This document shows, piece after piece, positions 28,852 to 36,976 of a DNA stretch of 64,000 bases. Made by a program: the position numbers and the translations under genes. Numbering within the stretch: the first letter of the stretch is position 1; each line of letters opens with the position of its first letter. The notes under the pieces are model-generated. The model did not search any database, was not told the origin of the DNA, and saw nothing but the letters and a program-made list of their open reading frames with translations. The stretch comes from an uncultured Acidimicrobiales bacterium. GTDB lineage: Bacteria; Actinomycetota; Acidimicrobiia; Acidimicrobiales; Aldehydirespiratoraceae. Location of the stretch: the NCBI GenBank assembly GCA_951812975.1, contig CATOTC010000003.1:248001-312000 (forward strand). The letters are read 5' to 3'.

Positions 28852-29228
28852 CCGATATTCTCGACTCTGGTGCGCTCATCGCACTGGAGGGCGACGACCG
28901 CCGGATGTGGCGACGGTTCAAGGGGGCCCTTCAAGCCGAGAGCCCGCCACGAACGCACGGGGGTGTAGTTGCCCAGGTTTGGCGCGGCGGCACCGGACGC
29001 CAGGCGCGCCTCGCCGTTGCGTTGCAAGCCGTGGAGGTTGTGCCCCTAGATGCAGAGCTTGGACGAAACGCTGGAGTCTTGATCGCCGACAGTGGCCATT
29101 CCGACGCAATCGATGCCGCCTTGGTCGCGCTAGCTGACCACGGCGACCAGATCATCACCTCGGACCCGGGCGACCTGTCCATCCTCGCCGCCGCCAGCAA
29201 TCGACGCATCGACGTAGTCCCCGTCTAA
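28848..29228 (+). CDS. vapC: VapC-type PIN-domain ribonuclease toxin (second pair)
   Basis: A 126-residue PIN-domain protein. MTDILDSGALIAL holds the first Asp; the C-terminal core HSDAIDAALVALA and ITSDPGDLSILAA holds the others. The ATG overlaps the antitoxin stop (ATGA), so synthesis is coupled. The central Glu expected after HGGVV is not obvious, so catalytic completeness is less sure than for the first toxin. Confidence 0.75.
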   Translation: MTDILDSGALIALEGDDRRMWRRFKGALQAESPPRTHGGVVAQVWRGGTGRQARLAVALQAVEVVPLDAELGRNAGVLIADSGHSDAIDAALVALADHGDQIITSDPGDLSILAAASNRRIDVVPV

Positions 29229-29282
29229 CGTCACTAATCTGGCAAGGCTGCCGCCGTCGGGCGTGCCGGAGATGGGAGCACC

Positions 29283-29757
29283 ATGAGCAATAGGGCGAGC
29301 AGGGACAGCTAAAAGACGGAGCCGATCTCCGACTTGCACCCGATCCCTGCGCCGGACTGGGTCTGGGCCGATGAGGAGATGGGTTCGATTCGGCTTGGAT
29401 TTGTCCCGCACATGATGGAGGAGAAGTGGTTCATGTTCATGGAACAGAACCGCCTGTTCGCGCGTCGCAGCTGGACCGGATTCGGAATCTACGAGGCGAC
29501 ATTCGCCTCCACTGAGGGCGGACACGTCATCGAGTCGGCGTTCGTCTCCGGCGACGGCGCAAGGGCACCTGCGCTCCTCAGACGAGGAGGAGTCGGCGTT
29601 TCTTGAGACGCTCATCACCAGCCACCTTCTGCAGCAGCCGTTGTCTGAGGAACAACGAGACGGCAACGACCCCCATACCAATTGGGAGCTCACCGTCCCA
29701 ACACTGCCCAAAGAGTCCTTCTTCTCCAGGGTCATCAAGAACCCAGACTCGACCTAA
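29283..29757 (+). pseudogene. Broken gene for a small tryptophan-rich protein
   Basis: A GGGAG box precedes an ATG at 29283, but codon 10 is TAA (29310-29312). The same frame then reads well as protein (WVWADEEMG, HMMEEKWFMFMEQNR, RRSWTGFGIYE) and loses sense after VSGDG near 29553-29570. A convincing continuation (RSSDEEESAFLETLITSH to KNPDST, stop 29755-29757) lies in another frame. So there is one nonsense or frameshift change near the start and one frameshift in the middle. I do not recognise the family. Confidence 0.62.
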
Positions 29758-29801
29758 CCGCCAGTAGTCCAAAGTTGAGCCCCCGCCACAATGCGCTGTG
29801 C

Positions 29802-31301
29802 CTAGGGCAGTTCGAGCCGTTTGCCGGCTATCTCGGCGTCGGTCGAGTCCATAAGGGCGTTGGTTGCGATGAGTTGGCCGTCGGTGGCGACGAGGTCGTT
29901 CCAGGGCATCGCTGCTGTCCATCGCCATGGGTGGGTCATGACTCTGATGTATGCGGTCAGGTCTCCGTCATTCACCGAGGCGCTTCGCAACCCGGTGAGG
30001 TACTCGTTGCGATACACGCTGGGTATCACGATGCGAGCGGCGCCGATGGCTGACATTTCGGCGTTCATCATCACGCGAGCGACCCGGCCGTTTCCGTCTG
30101 CGAACGGGTGAACCTCGGTCACGACGATCATTACGTAGAGGGCGCGGGCAAGGCCCTCCGGAAGTTCCACGATGCGCTCGAGCCCCTTGATGAGCGTGCC
30201 TTCGACCAGGTCCGGCGCGACGAACTCGTAGGTACCGACGCGGTTGCTCTCTGTCTTCCAGGCACCTGGGCGCTGGTCGGGGCGTCCGCTCATGATCTCT
30301 TGGTGGCGAGCGATGAGGTGATCGATCAGTTCGGCGGGATCAGTCGATGTGGCTGCACGGCCGATCGGATCAACGACGCAGCGGTACGTGCCGAGGACAT
30401 CGTGGCCGTCGGCCGGGCGCTCGGCCGGCGGAGTGTTCGTTTCGACGATCCGGCGCGCTTCGTCAACGGTGAAGGTCGTGCCCTCGATGTAGTTGGAGAA
30501 GTAACTCTCGTAGAAGGGAAGCTCACCAGTGGGGTCGATTCCGGGGAGCCATTCGGGAACTCCTGGAGGCGCCATCCGTTGGAGGGACTCGATTGCGGCG
30601 TCGAAGAGCCGCAGGCGTCGCTCATCCCACGCTTCGCCGACGGTGACGGCTCTGAAGAGTTGGCCAGCACTTGGTCTCAGCGGTTCTACCCCGGTGAGTT
30701 GCTCGAACAGGGAGTCGATCGCCGCAATGCGCTCGGAGCGTCCCGTCGTTTCGGCCAGATCGCGGGCCTCGGCTCGGAATCGGTCGGTGCGCTCAGGACC
30801 CCAAGCGATGTACTTGCCGGCGATCCAGTCCTCAAGCTCGCTCAGCGAGAGGGTTCGCGAGGGCCGACCGCTTCGGCTTCGGCTCGGTTCGAGGTTGTCG
30901 AGGAGTGCGCGTGCCGGGCTGGACATGTAGAGCCCGTTACTCCAAGGCAGGTCGGATTCGTAGGGGGCTCCTCGTCGGATTCTGATTTCGAGACCTGGGA
31001 GCTTGATCGAAGTGCGGGTTGTGTCAGCCGCGACCGTGAGCGTGCCGTCTCGAATCACTCCGTGGGTCGCCGCGGACCTGTCGACGATGACAGCTCCCGG
31101 CAGGTAGTGGTTGCAGAGCTCGGACCAGTTCGCCCCGACGATCTCGGCTAGCTCCGATCTGAGGTCAGCCGTGTAGATGCGCGGCGCGATCCGCCGGATA
31201 CGACCGTCGCCGACAGCCTTAGACAGCGTGGTACGTGAAGCGACGTCGTCGAAGAAGATCGTGCACGGCCCGGTAGGCCAGCGCAGAGAAGCTGGTGCCA
31301 T
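29802..31301 (-). CDS. Fic-domain protein with AbiEi-like N-terminal domain
   Basis: About 499 residues from the ATG at 31301 (an upstream start at 31361 would add 20). Residues 1-~130 resemble AbiEi-type antitoxin/winged-helix modules (VASRTTLSKAVGDGRIRRIA, RIYTADL). The C-terminal Fic domain has the catalytic HPFADGNGR (~399) that transfers AMP or another nucleotide onto proteins. SNYIEG (~269) fits the inhibitory (S/T)xxxE(G/N) helix found ahead of the core in class II Fic proteins. So the enzyme is probably kept off until triggered. It lies in a defence island; a matching fragment is at 27725-27793. Confidence 0.82.
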   Translation of the reverse strand: MAPASLRWPTGPCTIFFDDVASRTTLSKAVGDGRIRRIAPRIYTADLRSELAEIVGANWSELCNHYLPGAVIVDRSAATHGVIRDGTLTVAADTTRTSIKLPGLEIRIRRGAPYESDLPWSNGLYMSSPARALLDNLEPSRSRSGRPSRTLSLSELEDWIAGKYIAWGPERTDRFRAEARDLAETTGRSERIAAIDSLFEQLTGVEPLRPSAGQLFRAVTVGEAWDERRLRLFDAAIESLQRMAPPGVPEWLPGIDPTGELPFYESYFSNYIEGTTFTVDEARRIVETNTPPAERPADGHDVLGTYRCVVDPIGRAATSTDPAELIDHLIARHQEIMSGRPDQRPGAWKTESNRVGTYEFVAPDLVEGTLIKGLERIVELPEGLARALYVMIVVTEVHPFADGNGRVARVMMNAEMSAIGAARIVIPSVYRNEYLTGLRSASVNDGDLTAYIRVMTHPWRWTAAMPWNDLVATDGQLIATNALMDSTDAEIAGKRLELP

Positions 31302-31544
31302 ATCTGAACAATATCGCCCCGAGAACGTCCAAAGTGAACGTTTTTCCGATTTAGTGATCATAACTAGTGGTCAGATAGAGGCATGAAAGCCAATTTCTGG
31401 CCAAAATTCACTCATAACAGCTGACTAACCCGGCTCTGTGATCATGCTCTTGGGGGCCGAGCGCGACCCTGCGTGGCTGGAGCCGAAACGACAGGGAGTC
31501 CTCCGGTGCATCCCTCCGAGTGTTCTCCGTTGTCGAGTCTTGGG
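31302..31544. other. Intergenic region of the defence island, no gene supported
   Basis: Upstream of the Fic gene the sequence around 31330-31420 is AT-rich (tttttccgatttagtgatcataactagtgg) and probably carries the fic promoter. No convincing gene, hairpin or repeat was seen; the right half is GC-rich and unassigned. Confidence 0.5.
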
Positions 31545-31997
31545 TTAGGCAGCCGTTCTCATGAGCCGGTTCCCGGTCTTGGTATCGACGTAGGCGAAGC
31601 TCTGCGGCGGTCGGAAGTTCCTCGGTTTCTCCCGGAGGTCTTGGAGAGGGATCGGCCGGCTGAGTGCTTGTGGCTCGGAGAGCGTCAGAGCGGTGCCTGT
31701 GTTCACGCCCTCGAAGTACTGCTGGAACTCATGGAAGGACAACTCTGATCGTGGGCCGTGCTCTTCCCAAAGGGCGGCGAGATCAGCGGTCCGGACACTG
31801 GTGATGACGCATGTTCCAACGAGCGCTCGCACCGGCGACGCGGCATACAGGAGAGCCCGCGTCGGAATCACGATCTTCGGCACGGTGCGACGCAGCTCCA
31901 GAGTCTTGACGCCCGCGAGGATGGCCTCCGCGAATCTGGGTCTTAGCGACAGCACGACCATCCGGTCTTGGTCGAGCCCCTGGAGATTGTTGCTCAT
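31545..31997 (-). CDS. ASCH-domain protein
   Basis: A 150-residue protein with the ASCH signature at the N-terminus: VVLSLRPRFAEAILAGVKTLELRR, where the conserved Lys-Thr-x-Glu-x-Arg follows the strand, then ALLYAASPVRALVG. ASCH domains share the PUA-like fold with EVE domains, which bind modified bases or RNA. The remainder (LSFHEFQQYFEGVNTGTALTL) fits the short ASCH proteins of the COG4933 type. Its ATG overlaps the upstream GNAT/ASCH-like gene stop (ATGA), so the two act together. It is next to a DNA methyltransferase operon. Confidence 0.78.
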   Translation of the reverse strand: MSNNLQGLDQDRMVVLSLRPRFAEAILAGVKTLELRRTVPKIVIPTRALLYAASPVRALVGTCVITSVRTADLAALWEEHGPRSELSFHEFQQYFEGVNTGTALTLSEPQALSRPIPLQDLREKPRNFRPPQSFAYVDTKTGNRLMRTAA

Positions 31998-33019
31998 TGC
32001 GGCCCCATCCCTTCCTCGTAGAAAGCGCGGACAGTATTCTCATCAATTCCGCGTGTTGTTATGAAGTATGAATTTTGGTTCATGCTGTCACACATCTCTC
32101 GTGCACGGGCAATCGAGACTGGTTCCGTGAACATCTCCGTTTGACTGAAGACCAATGCGGTGGCCTCCGAACGACCGTTCTGCGCTGAGCGTTTGGCGGT
32201 TCCGATCACCTGGTGTTCGTCAAGCACTCCGAAGTGGCGATAGCGGCGGTAGAGCCGACGCGGGTGTCCCGTCTCGACTTCGTCCAACCAGGACATGGCT
32301 CTCATGCCCCCGAGAGACCCTCCGCCGGAAACCCACCAGATGATCCTCGCGGGCGCTTCAATGGAGCGACGTGGCGACATGTAGTAGACGTTGTCACGAG
32401 CGGCCGCTCCCCGGCGATGCTGTTCGAACAGCTGTCGTTGGGGCTCTTCATACCCGAGGATCACGCGAGCGAATTCAGGCTTGATCGGGACCACATAGCA
32501 CGGAACGCCACCGGTGAAGATCTTTAGCGGCCACGCGTACAGTTCAAAGTCGCGGGCAAGATGCACAGTGAGCCGGTCCCAATCGATGTGCTTCAGTTCC
32601 TGCGGCAATGGATCACCGGGGCCGAGCACGCCAGTTCTAACTGCTGCCTTCCATCCCGACCCCTCAGATCTGAATCCCTCGTCGCGCAATGCCTGGTCGA
32701 CGGGTGAACGGGTCTGATCTTCCACCACGATGGTGGCCGGACCGTCTGCGGACGCGATGGTGCGGAGGTGATGGACCATCTGCCTCGCCGCCGCGTTCGA
32801 TAGCGCTCCTGAGGCACTACGGAGCGCCGTGACGGTGACTTGGGCTCCATCGCGGTACATCGCTCCGAGCGCAAGGTGTCCCCCGTCGTCCGACACCAAC
32901 TGCTCGATCCGTCCCGACGGATGGGCGGTGACGACGCTCAGGCGCGGGCGCAGGCCCGTCGGACGCTCATCAAGATGTTCGTGGCAGGAGACTATTGTGG
33001 CTCCCGGAAGTCTGAACAT
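31994..33019 (-). CDS. GNAT-like plus ASCH-like two-domain protein
   Basis: A 341-residue protein. Residues ~60-135 look like the C-terminal half of a GNAT acetyltransferase (ALSNAAARQMVHHLR, TIVVEDQTRSPVDQALRDEGF). After ~residue 170 comes a second domain with CYVVPIKPEFARVIL, which resembles the ASCH opening strand, then YYMSPRRSIEAPARIIWW and HQVIGTAKRS. I read it as GNAT fused to an ASCH/PUA-like domain; the assignment of the second half is tentative. It is translationally coupled to the short ASCH protein and divergent from the DISARM operon (287 bp between starts). Confidence 0.6.
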   Translation of the reverse strand: MFRLPGATIVSCHEHLDERPTGLRPRLSVVTAHPSGRIEQLVSDDGGHLALGAMYRDGAQVTVTALRSASGALSNAAARQMVHHLRTIASADGPATIVVEDQTRSPVDQALRDEGFRSEGSGWKAAVRTGVLGPGDPLPQELKHIDWDRLTVHLARDFELYAWPLKIFTGGVPCYVVPIKPEFARVILGYEEPQRQLFEQHRRGAAARDNVYYMSPRRSIEAPARIIWWVSGGGSLGGMRAMSWLDEVETGHPRRLYRRYRHFGVLDEHQVIGTAKRSAQNGRSEATALVFSQTEMFTEPVSIARAREMCDSMNQNSYFITTRGIDENTVRAFYEEGMGPQ

Positions 33020-33306
33020 ATAGTTTCACTGCGTCTGTGGCTTCGACTTGATGGAAGGAGGGTGGCGAGTATCTCACCATCAGAAGTATGTGGACGAAGG
33101 TCCCCGACTCCGAGACCGCTGACCACTGTTCAGCGGACGCTTGACCGCGCGGGTAGAGACAGCGCGACGACGCTTCAAGCGAGTCGGGGGTACCGTCGCG
33201 GGCATGGCGATGACGTGCAGAATGTCTGAATGTGGGGCCGCTGTTTGGCACAACTTGATGCGGCCATGGTCACCGTAGGGCTCGCCGCGAGGAAGAAATC
33301 ACAGAC
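33020..33306. other. Divergent intergenic region between the ASCH pair and DISARM
   Basis: A 287-bp region that must hold promoters for both directions. A GAGGAAG ribosome site (33289-33295) serves the methyltransferase. Tiny frames exist (for example a 24-codon one from about 33204) but have no support. No palindrome strong enough to name an operator was seen. Confidence 0.5.
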
Positions 33307-34590
33307 ATGAATGCCGCCTCCCCCAACACACACAATCAGCAACCGCAAAGGGTCCGGGCTTCTGGACCCAGTGCCTGTGACTTGTGTGACGCCGATCGCG
33401 CATTCTTAAAGACCAAGGAACGACCGGATTATGGGGGTACGCCAAATCCGGTGAAACTCGTTGACCTGTTCGCCGGGGGCGGCGGTCTCACCGTTGGGGC
33501 AGCGGAAGCAGCGCGACGGAACGGGCGTGGGACGGAAGTTGTACTCGCGGTCGAGAACGACGAGAACGCCGCTGATGTCTACGAACTGAATTTCCAGAAC
33601 GTGAACTTGATCCGCTCTGACGTCGAGTCCCTCTTTGACGGTGAACTGGGTACTTCCCCCACGACCTCGGAAGCGAGGATTGCACACGATGTCGGGCACG
33701 TCGACCTCCTAGTAGCTGGGCCTCCATGTCAGGGACACTCGGACCTCAACAATCACACCCGCCGTGAGGATCCCCGGAACGCCTTGTACCTTCGGGCCGT
33801 CCGCGCCGCAGAAGTACTCAACCCGACTTTCGTATTGGTCGAGAATGTCCCGGCGGTGAGACACGACAAGGGCGGTGTCGTCGCAGTCTCGACTCAAGCT
33901 CTCAAGGCCACTGGATACTCGGTCCAAGATCACGTGCTTGACCTCGTCAAGTTCGGCGTGCCTCAACGCCGCAGACGCCATATCCTGCTGGCGTCGTCGG
34001 ACGAGCGAATCGACCCTGCCGTCATCCTCCAGATGCGCGCGCCGCGCTGCGAACACGACTACAGATCTGTGCGTTGGGCAATTGAAGATCTCGTAGACCA
34101 GACATCGGAATCCGGACCCGACGCCGCCTCAAGGCCGAGTCCAGTCAACTTCAAACGTATGCAGTGGCTGATCCGACAAGACAAGTACAACCTACCGAAC
34201 AACATGCGGCCCAAGTGCCATCACGGCGCTCACACCTATAGCTCGATGTATGGTCGGCTCAAGTGGGATACACCCGCACAGACCATTACAACCGGGTTCG
34301 GTTCGATGGGCCAGGGCAGGTATGTGCATCCTGCAAAGCCCCGCACGATTACGCCCCACGAAGCGGCGCGCCTACAGACGTTGCCTGACTTCTTTGACCT
34401 GGATGCTCATAAGGGCCGTGGGACTTGGGCGAGGGTGATCGGTAATGCAGTGCCCCCTCTCCTCGGCCTTCATCTAATCCAACCTCTACTGTGTGCACTG
34501 ACTCACGCCACTCCCCGTCCCGGGGTCGCGGGCAGCGGGAATGTGGAAGGCTGGCCGAGACTACACGACGACAGAATGCACACCGCGTAG
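33307..34590 (+). CDS. drmMII: DISARM DNA 5-cytosine methyltransferase DrmMII
   Basis: A 427-residue C5-cytosine methyltransferase. Motif I is LVDLFAGGGGLT (~50-58), motif IV AGPPCQGHS with the nucleophilic Cys (~140), motif VI VLVENVP (~178), motif VIII PQRRRRHILLAS (~219) and motif X GNAVPP (~378). TITTGFGSMGQGRYVH sits in the region before motif IX. In class 2 DISARM this enzyme marks the host DNA so that the rest of the system spares it. It is the first gene of the set; in described class 2 systems its place varies. The target site cannot be read from the sequence. Confidence 0.9.
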   Translation: MNAASPNTHNQQPQRVRASGPSACDLCDADRAFLKTKERPDYGGTPNPVKLVDLFAGGGGLTVGAAEAARRNGRGTEVVLAVENDENAADVYELNFQNVNLIRSDVESLFDGELGTSPTTSEARIAHDVGHVDLLVAGPPCQGHSDLNNHTRREDPRNALYLRAVRAAEVLNPTFVLVENVPAVRHDKGGVVAVSTQALKATGYSVQDHVLDLVKFGVPQRRRRHILLASSDERIDPAVILQMRAPRCEHDYRSVRWAIEDLVDQTSESGPDAASRPSPVNFKRMQWLIRQDKYNLPNNMRPKCHHGAHTYSSMYGRLKWDTPAQTITTGFGSMGQGRYVHPAKPRTITPHEAARLQTLPDFFDLDAHKGRGTWARVIGNAVPPLLGLHLIQPLLCALTHATPRPGVAGSGNVEGWPRLHDDRMHTA

Positions 34591-34607
34591 GCGCGCAGGA
34601 ATCAACC

Positions 34608-36974
34608 ATGTTGAATCCACCCGACTTCTCTCGCTCAAGTCCCCGGTCCCGCAGGGAACCACATAACGTACGTTCCTTGGACGCTGCCCTGCTTGAGAAC
34701 GCAGATAGTACCAGTTTGGTTTCCATAGGCCGGGAACGGCGGCTCATGCTTGACGACGGTCACGGCTCCCGAAGAGTTGAGCTATGTTGGGTGGACGAGG
34801 TCGTGCTGGTGTTGATTGCATTGGCCAAATCACGCGGCCTCGGTCTAACGATCGTGTACCCGGCGCCAGCTGGCCACGTTGGAGTTCTGCTCGCTGCCCA
34901 GCTTCTGCTCGATCAGTTTGTGCACGGTAATCGCGAATCGTCAGTTGGAGTGGTGACTGCCGATACCACGATGGCGACAAGAACGTGGAATGCGCTGCGG
35001 ATTGCTACTACCGGGATGCGCGAGCCGGTCTCCGAAGTCTTCCCTGCATATCGCGCTGATCCCGATGGAGAGAGCCCCGGCGGTAGCCACCGCTTGCAAG
35101 GTGTCATCATCGGACAAAAGTGCCTGGATTGGCCTGTCGACCACTTGGTCGTAGACCACTTGGCAGGTCTCGTTCGAGTCAAAACCGCACAACCATCGAT
35201 CGAGATCTTCGCCGATCCCAACGACCCCTCAATCCATCGAGCAGAGCGGGAGGAGCGACTCATCTGGGGGTGGTCCAAAGCAGGCATAGCCGCTGCCAAC
35301 CAAATAAAAGACGGCACTGACTACGCCACGCCGTTTTCAGTGGCCTCCGAACGGCTCGACACCCTCGCCACAGGCGTTGATCTCCAACTGCGCGTCGCGA
35401 TCCATCCCGATGCCGAAGCGGCGATCAAACGAGCCCGCGAGGACCTACGGGTCCTTCGATCCATGGCACCTGACCGCAAAGACCGCAATCTTGAGCGCGG
35501 GCTTTCCGCTGCCTGGCACCACCTCTCGACACTCTCCTCACTTCCTTGCAGACCGTCTCAGTTCGACCGATTCGCGAGCTTGCCACCGATAGCCGCGCGG
35601 TCCACGCGAGCGTTTGAACCCGAGTTGTCAGCGTGGGCCCGTACTCTGAGTGGAGAGTTCGCCGAAGTAGCGAGCATTCTCGCGAGCGACATTGCTGACC
35701 TGCGTGAATCGCTCGAACTTGGCAATCCCTTCGAGCAGACACTACGCGAAGTCTTTGAGAGCCGCATCGAGACACTCGTTGTGACGCGCACCGCGACAGC
35801 AGCTAAAGCCCTGCTAGACCTGCTTGGCCACACGGCCAGTAGCGCTCAGCACACTACGTTTACTGTCCAGTCAATCCGTAGAATCCACCGTCAAGGGACA
35901 TGGTCTCGCGTACTCATGATCGGTGAGCCGCCGCCGTGGGACTGGCACCGTTTGCTAAGTGGCCTCTCTCCAAACGTAGAGGTGCTCACCCTCGGGCAAG
36001 AATCAGCAGGTAGCTGCATTAGTTCGATCACATCCGTCGAGACTTCTAGAGACCACTGGGGCAGCGGCGAACTTCGCGGTCGAACGTGGCGAGCGCTCAC
36101 GGGACAAAATCCTCCTCAGATTCCTGAACCTGCGCTAGTTCCCACGAACCCGATCCTCGTAGTCGACGGCGCCGAATACGTCGCTGAGCCAGATCCATTC
36201 GGTGACCTCTCAACTCTCTTCAACCTCGACCCACTCGACTTCAATGCGGAGGGACTGAGCACCTCCCTTGCTCGAGAAGAGGAAAGCGGATGCTGGATAG
36301 CTGCAGCCAATGCGGTTACGGTGACAACCGATCGTGGACGTTTTTTTCTTGAAGTCGGACAACTGGTTGATGTGCAGGAGGGACCGCAGATCATCGAACG
36401 ACGGCCCGAACTTCTGGAGCCAGGTGAAATTGTTCTCGTGGGACGACGGCAGGGACGCGTTGGCCTGATTGAGGCACTTGAGGAGCGTCTGGGCGACAAA
36501 CCTGATCTACTGGCCGCTCGGTTCCTCATTGATCACTACCACCGCCTCGTCCGATCCCGCTTCCAGAAGTCGGGACATACGATCGAGTCACTTCATCGTG
36601 CACTCGTTCAACGCGGCTGTGGAAGAACCAGCGCGGCCGTCCGCTCGTGGGTGACTGAAGGAACCATGGCCCCTCAGCGGTTCTCAGACCTTGAGAAGCT
36701 GAACGATGCCCTCGCTCTAGGATTGTCACCGGTGCAACTTAGCGAGCTGTTCGCCGGCGTGAAACGTCGCCGCGGTTTCCGGCGAGCTGCTGGTCGAATT
36801 CTCGCGAACGCGGCGTTGGACGCAACCGTTGTGCTCGACGAGAATCGAGTCGATGAGGCTACGGGACTCTCAATTGCGGACTTGAGAGAGGCAGTCGTCG
36901 AAGCCACCGTCATCGAAGTGGCGCCATGCGAACAGCCGGTTCCTCTGACACTCCTCGGAAGACTGGAGGATTAG
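34608..36974 (+). CDS. drmE: DISARM protein DrmE
   Basis: A 788-residue protein between drmMII and drmA, the place and size of DrmE in class 2 DISARM. It has no motif I can name with certainty; it reads as a soluble alpha/beta protein with VIGEPP-like and TATAAKALL stretches and a C-terminal segment of helices (FSDLEKLNDALALGLSPVQ, ELFAGVKRRRGFRRAAGR). The ATG at 34608 has AGGAA six bases upstream; an in-frame start within drmMII is unlikely. The role of DrmE in the complex is not understood. Identification rests mainly on context. Confidence 0.72.
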   Translation: MLNPPDFSRSSPRSRREPHNVRSLDAALLENADSTSLVSIGRERRLMLDDGHGSRRVELCWVDEVVLVLIALAKSRGLGLTIVYPAPAGHVGVLLAAQLLLDQFVHGNRESSVGVVTADTTMATRTWNALRIATTGMREPVSEVFPAYRADPDGESPGGSHRLQGVIIGQKCLDWPVDHLVVDHLAGLVRVKTAQPSIEIFADPNDPSIHRAEREERLIWGWSKAGIAAANQIKDGTDYATPFSVASERLDTLATGVDLQLRVAIHPDAEAAIKRAREDLRVLRSMAPDRKDRNLERGLSAAWHHLSTLSSLPCRPSQFDRFASLPPIAARSTRAFEPELSAWARTLSGEFAEVASILASDIADLRESLELGNPFEQTLREVFESRIETLVVTRTATAAKALLDLLGHTASSAQHTTFTVQSIRRIHRQGTWSRVLMIGEPPPWDWHRLLSGLSPNVEVLTLGQESAGSCISSITSVETSRDHWGSGELRGRTWRALTGQNPPQIPEPALVPTNPILVVDGAEYVAEPDPFGDLSTLFNLDPLDFNAEGLSTSLAREEESGCWIAAANAVTVTTDRGRFFLEVGQLVDVQEGPQIIERRPELLEPGEIVLVGRRQGRVGLIEALEERLGDKPDLLAARFLIDHYHRLVRSRFQKSGHTIESLHRALVQRGCGRTSAAVRSWVTEGTMAPQRFSDLEKLNDALALGLSPVQLSELFAGVKRRRGFRRAAGRILANAALDATVVLDENRVDEATGLSIADLREAVVEATVIEVAPCEQPVPLTLLGRLED

Positions 36975-36976
36975 TC

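Noticed and set aside
29130-29738. 202-codon minus-strand frame
   Set aside because: Opposite VapC and the broken gene, both of which read better as protein.
30108-31151. 347-codon plus-strand frame
   Set aside because: Antisense to the Fic gene, which has an intact catalytic motif.
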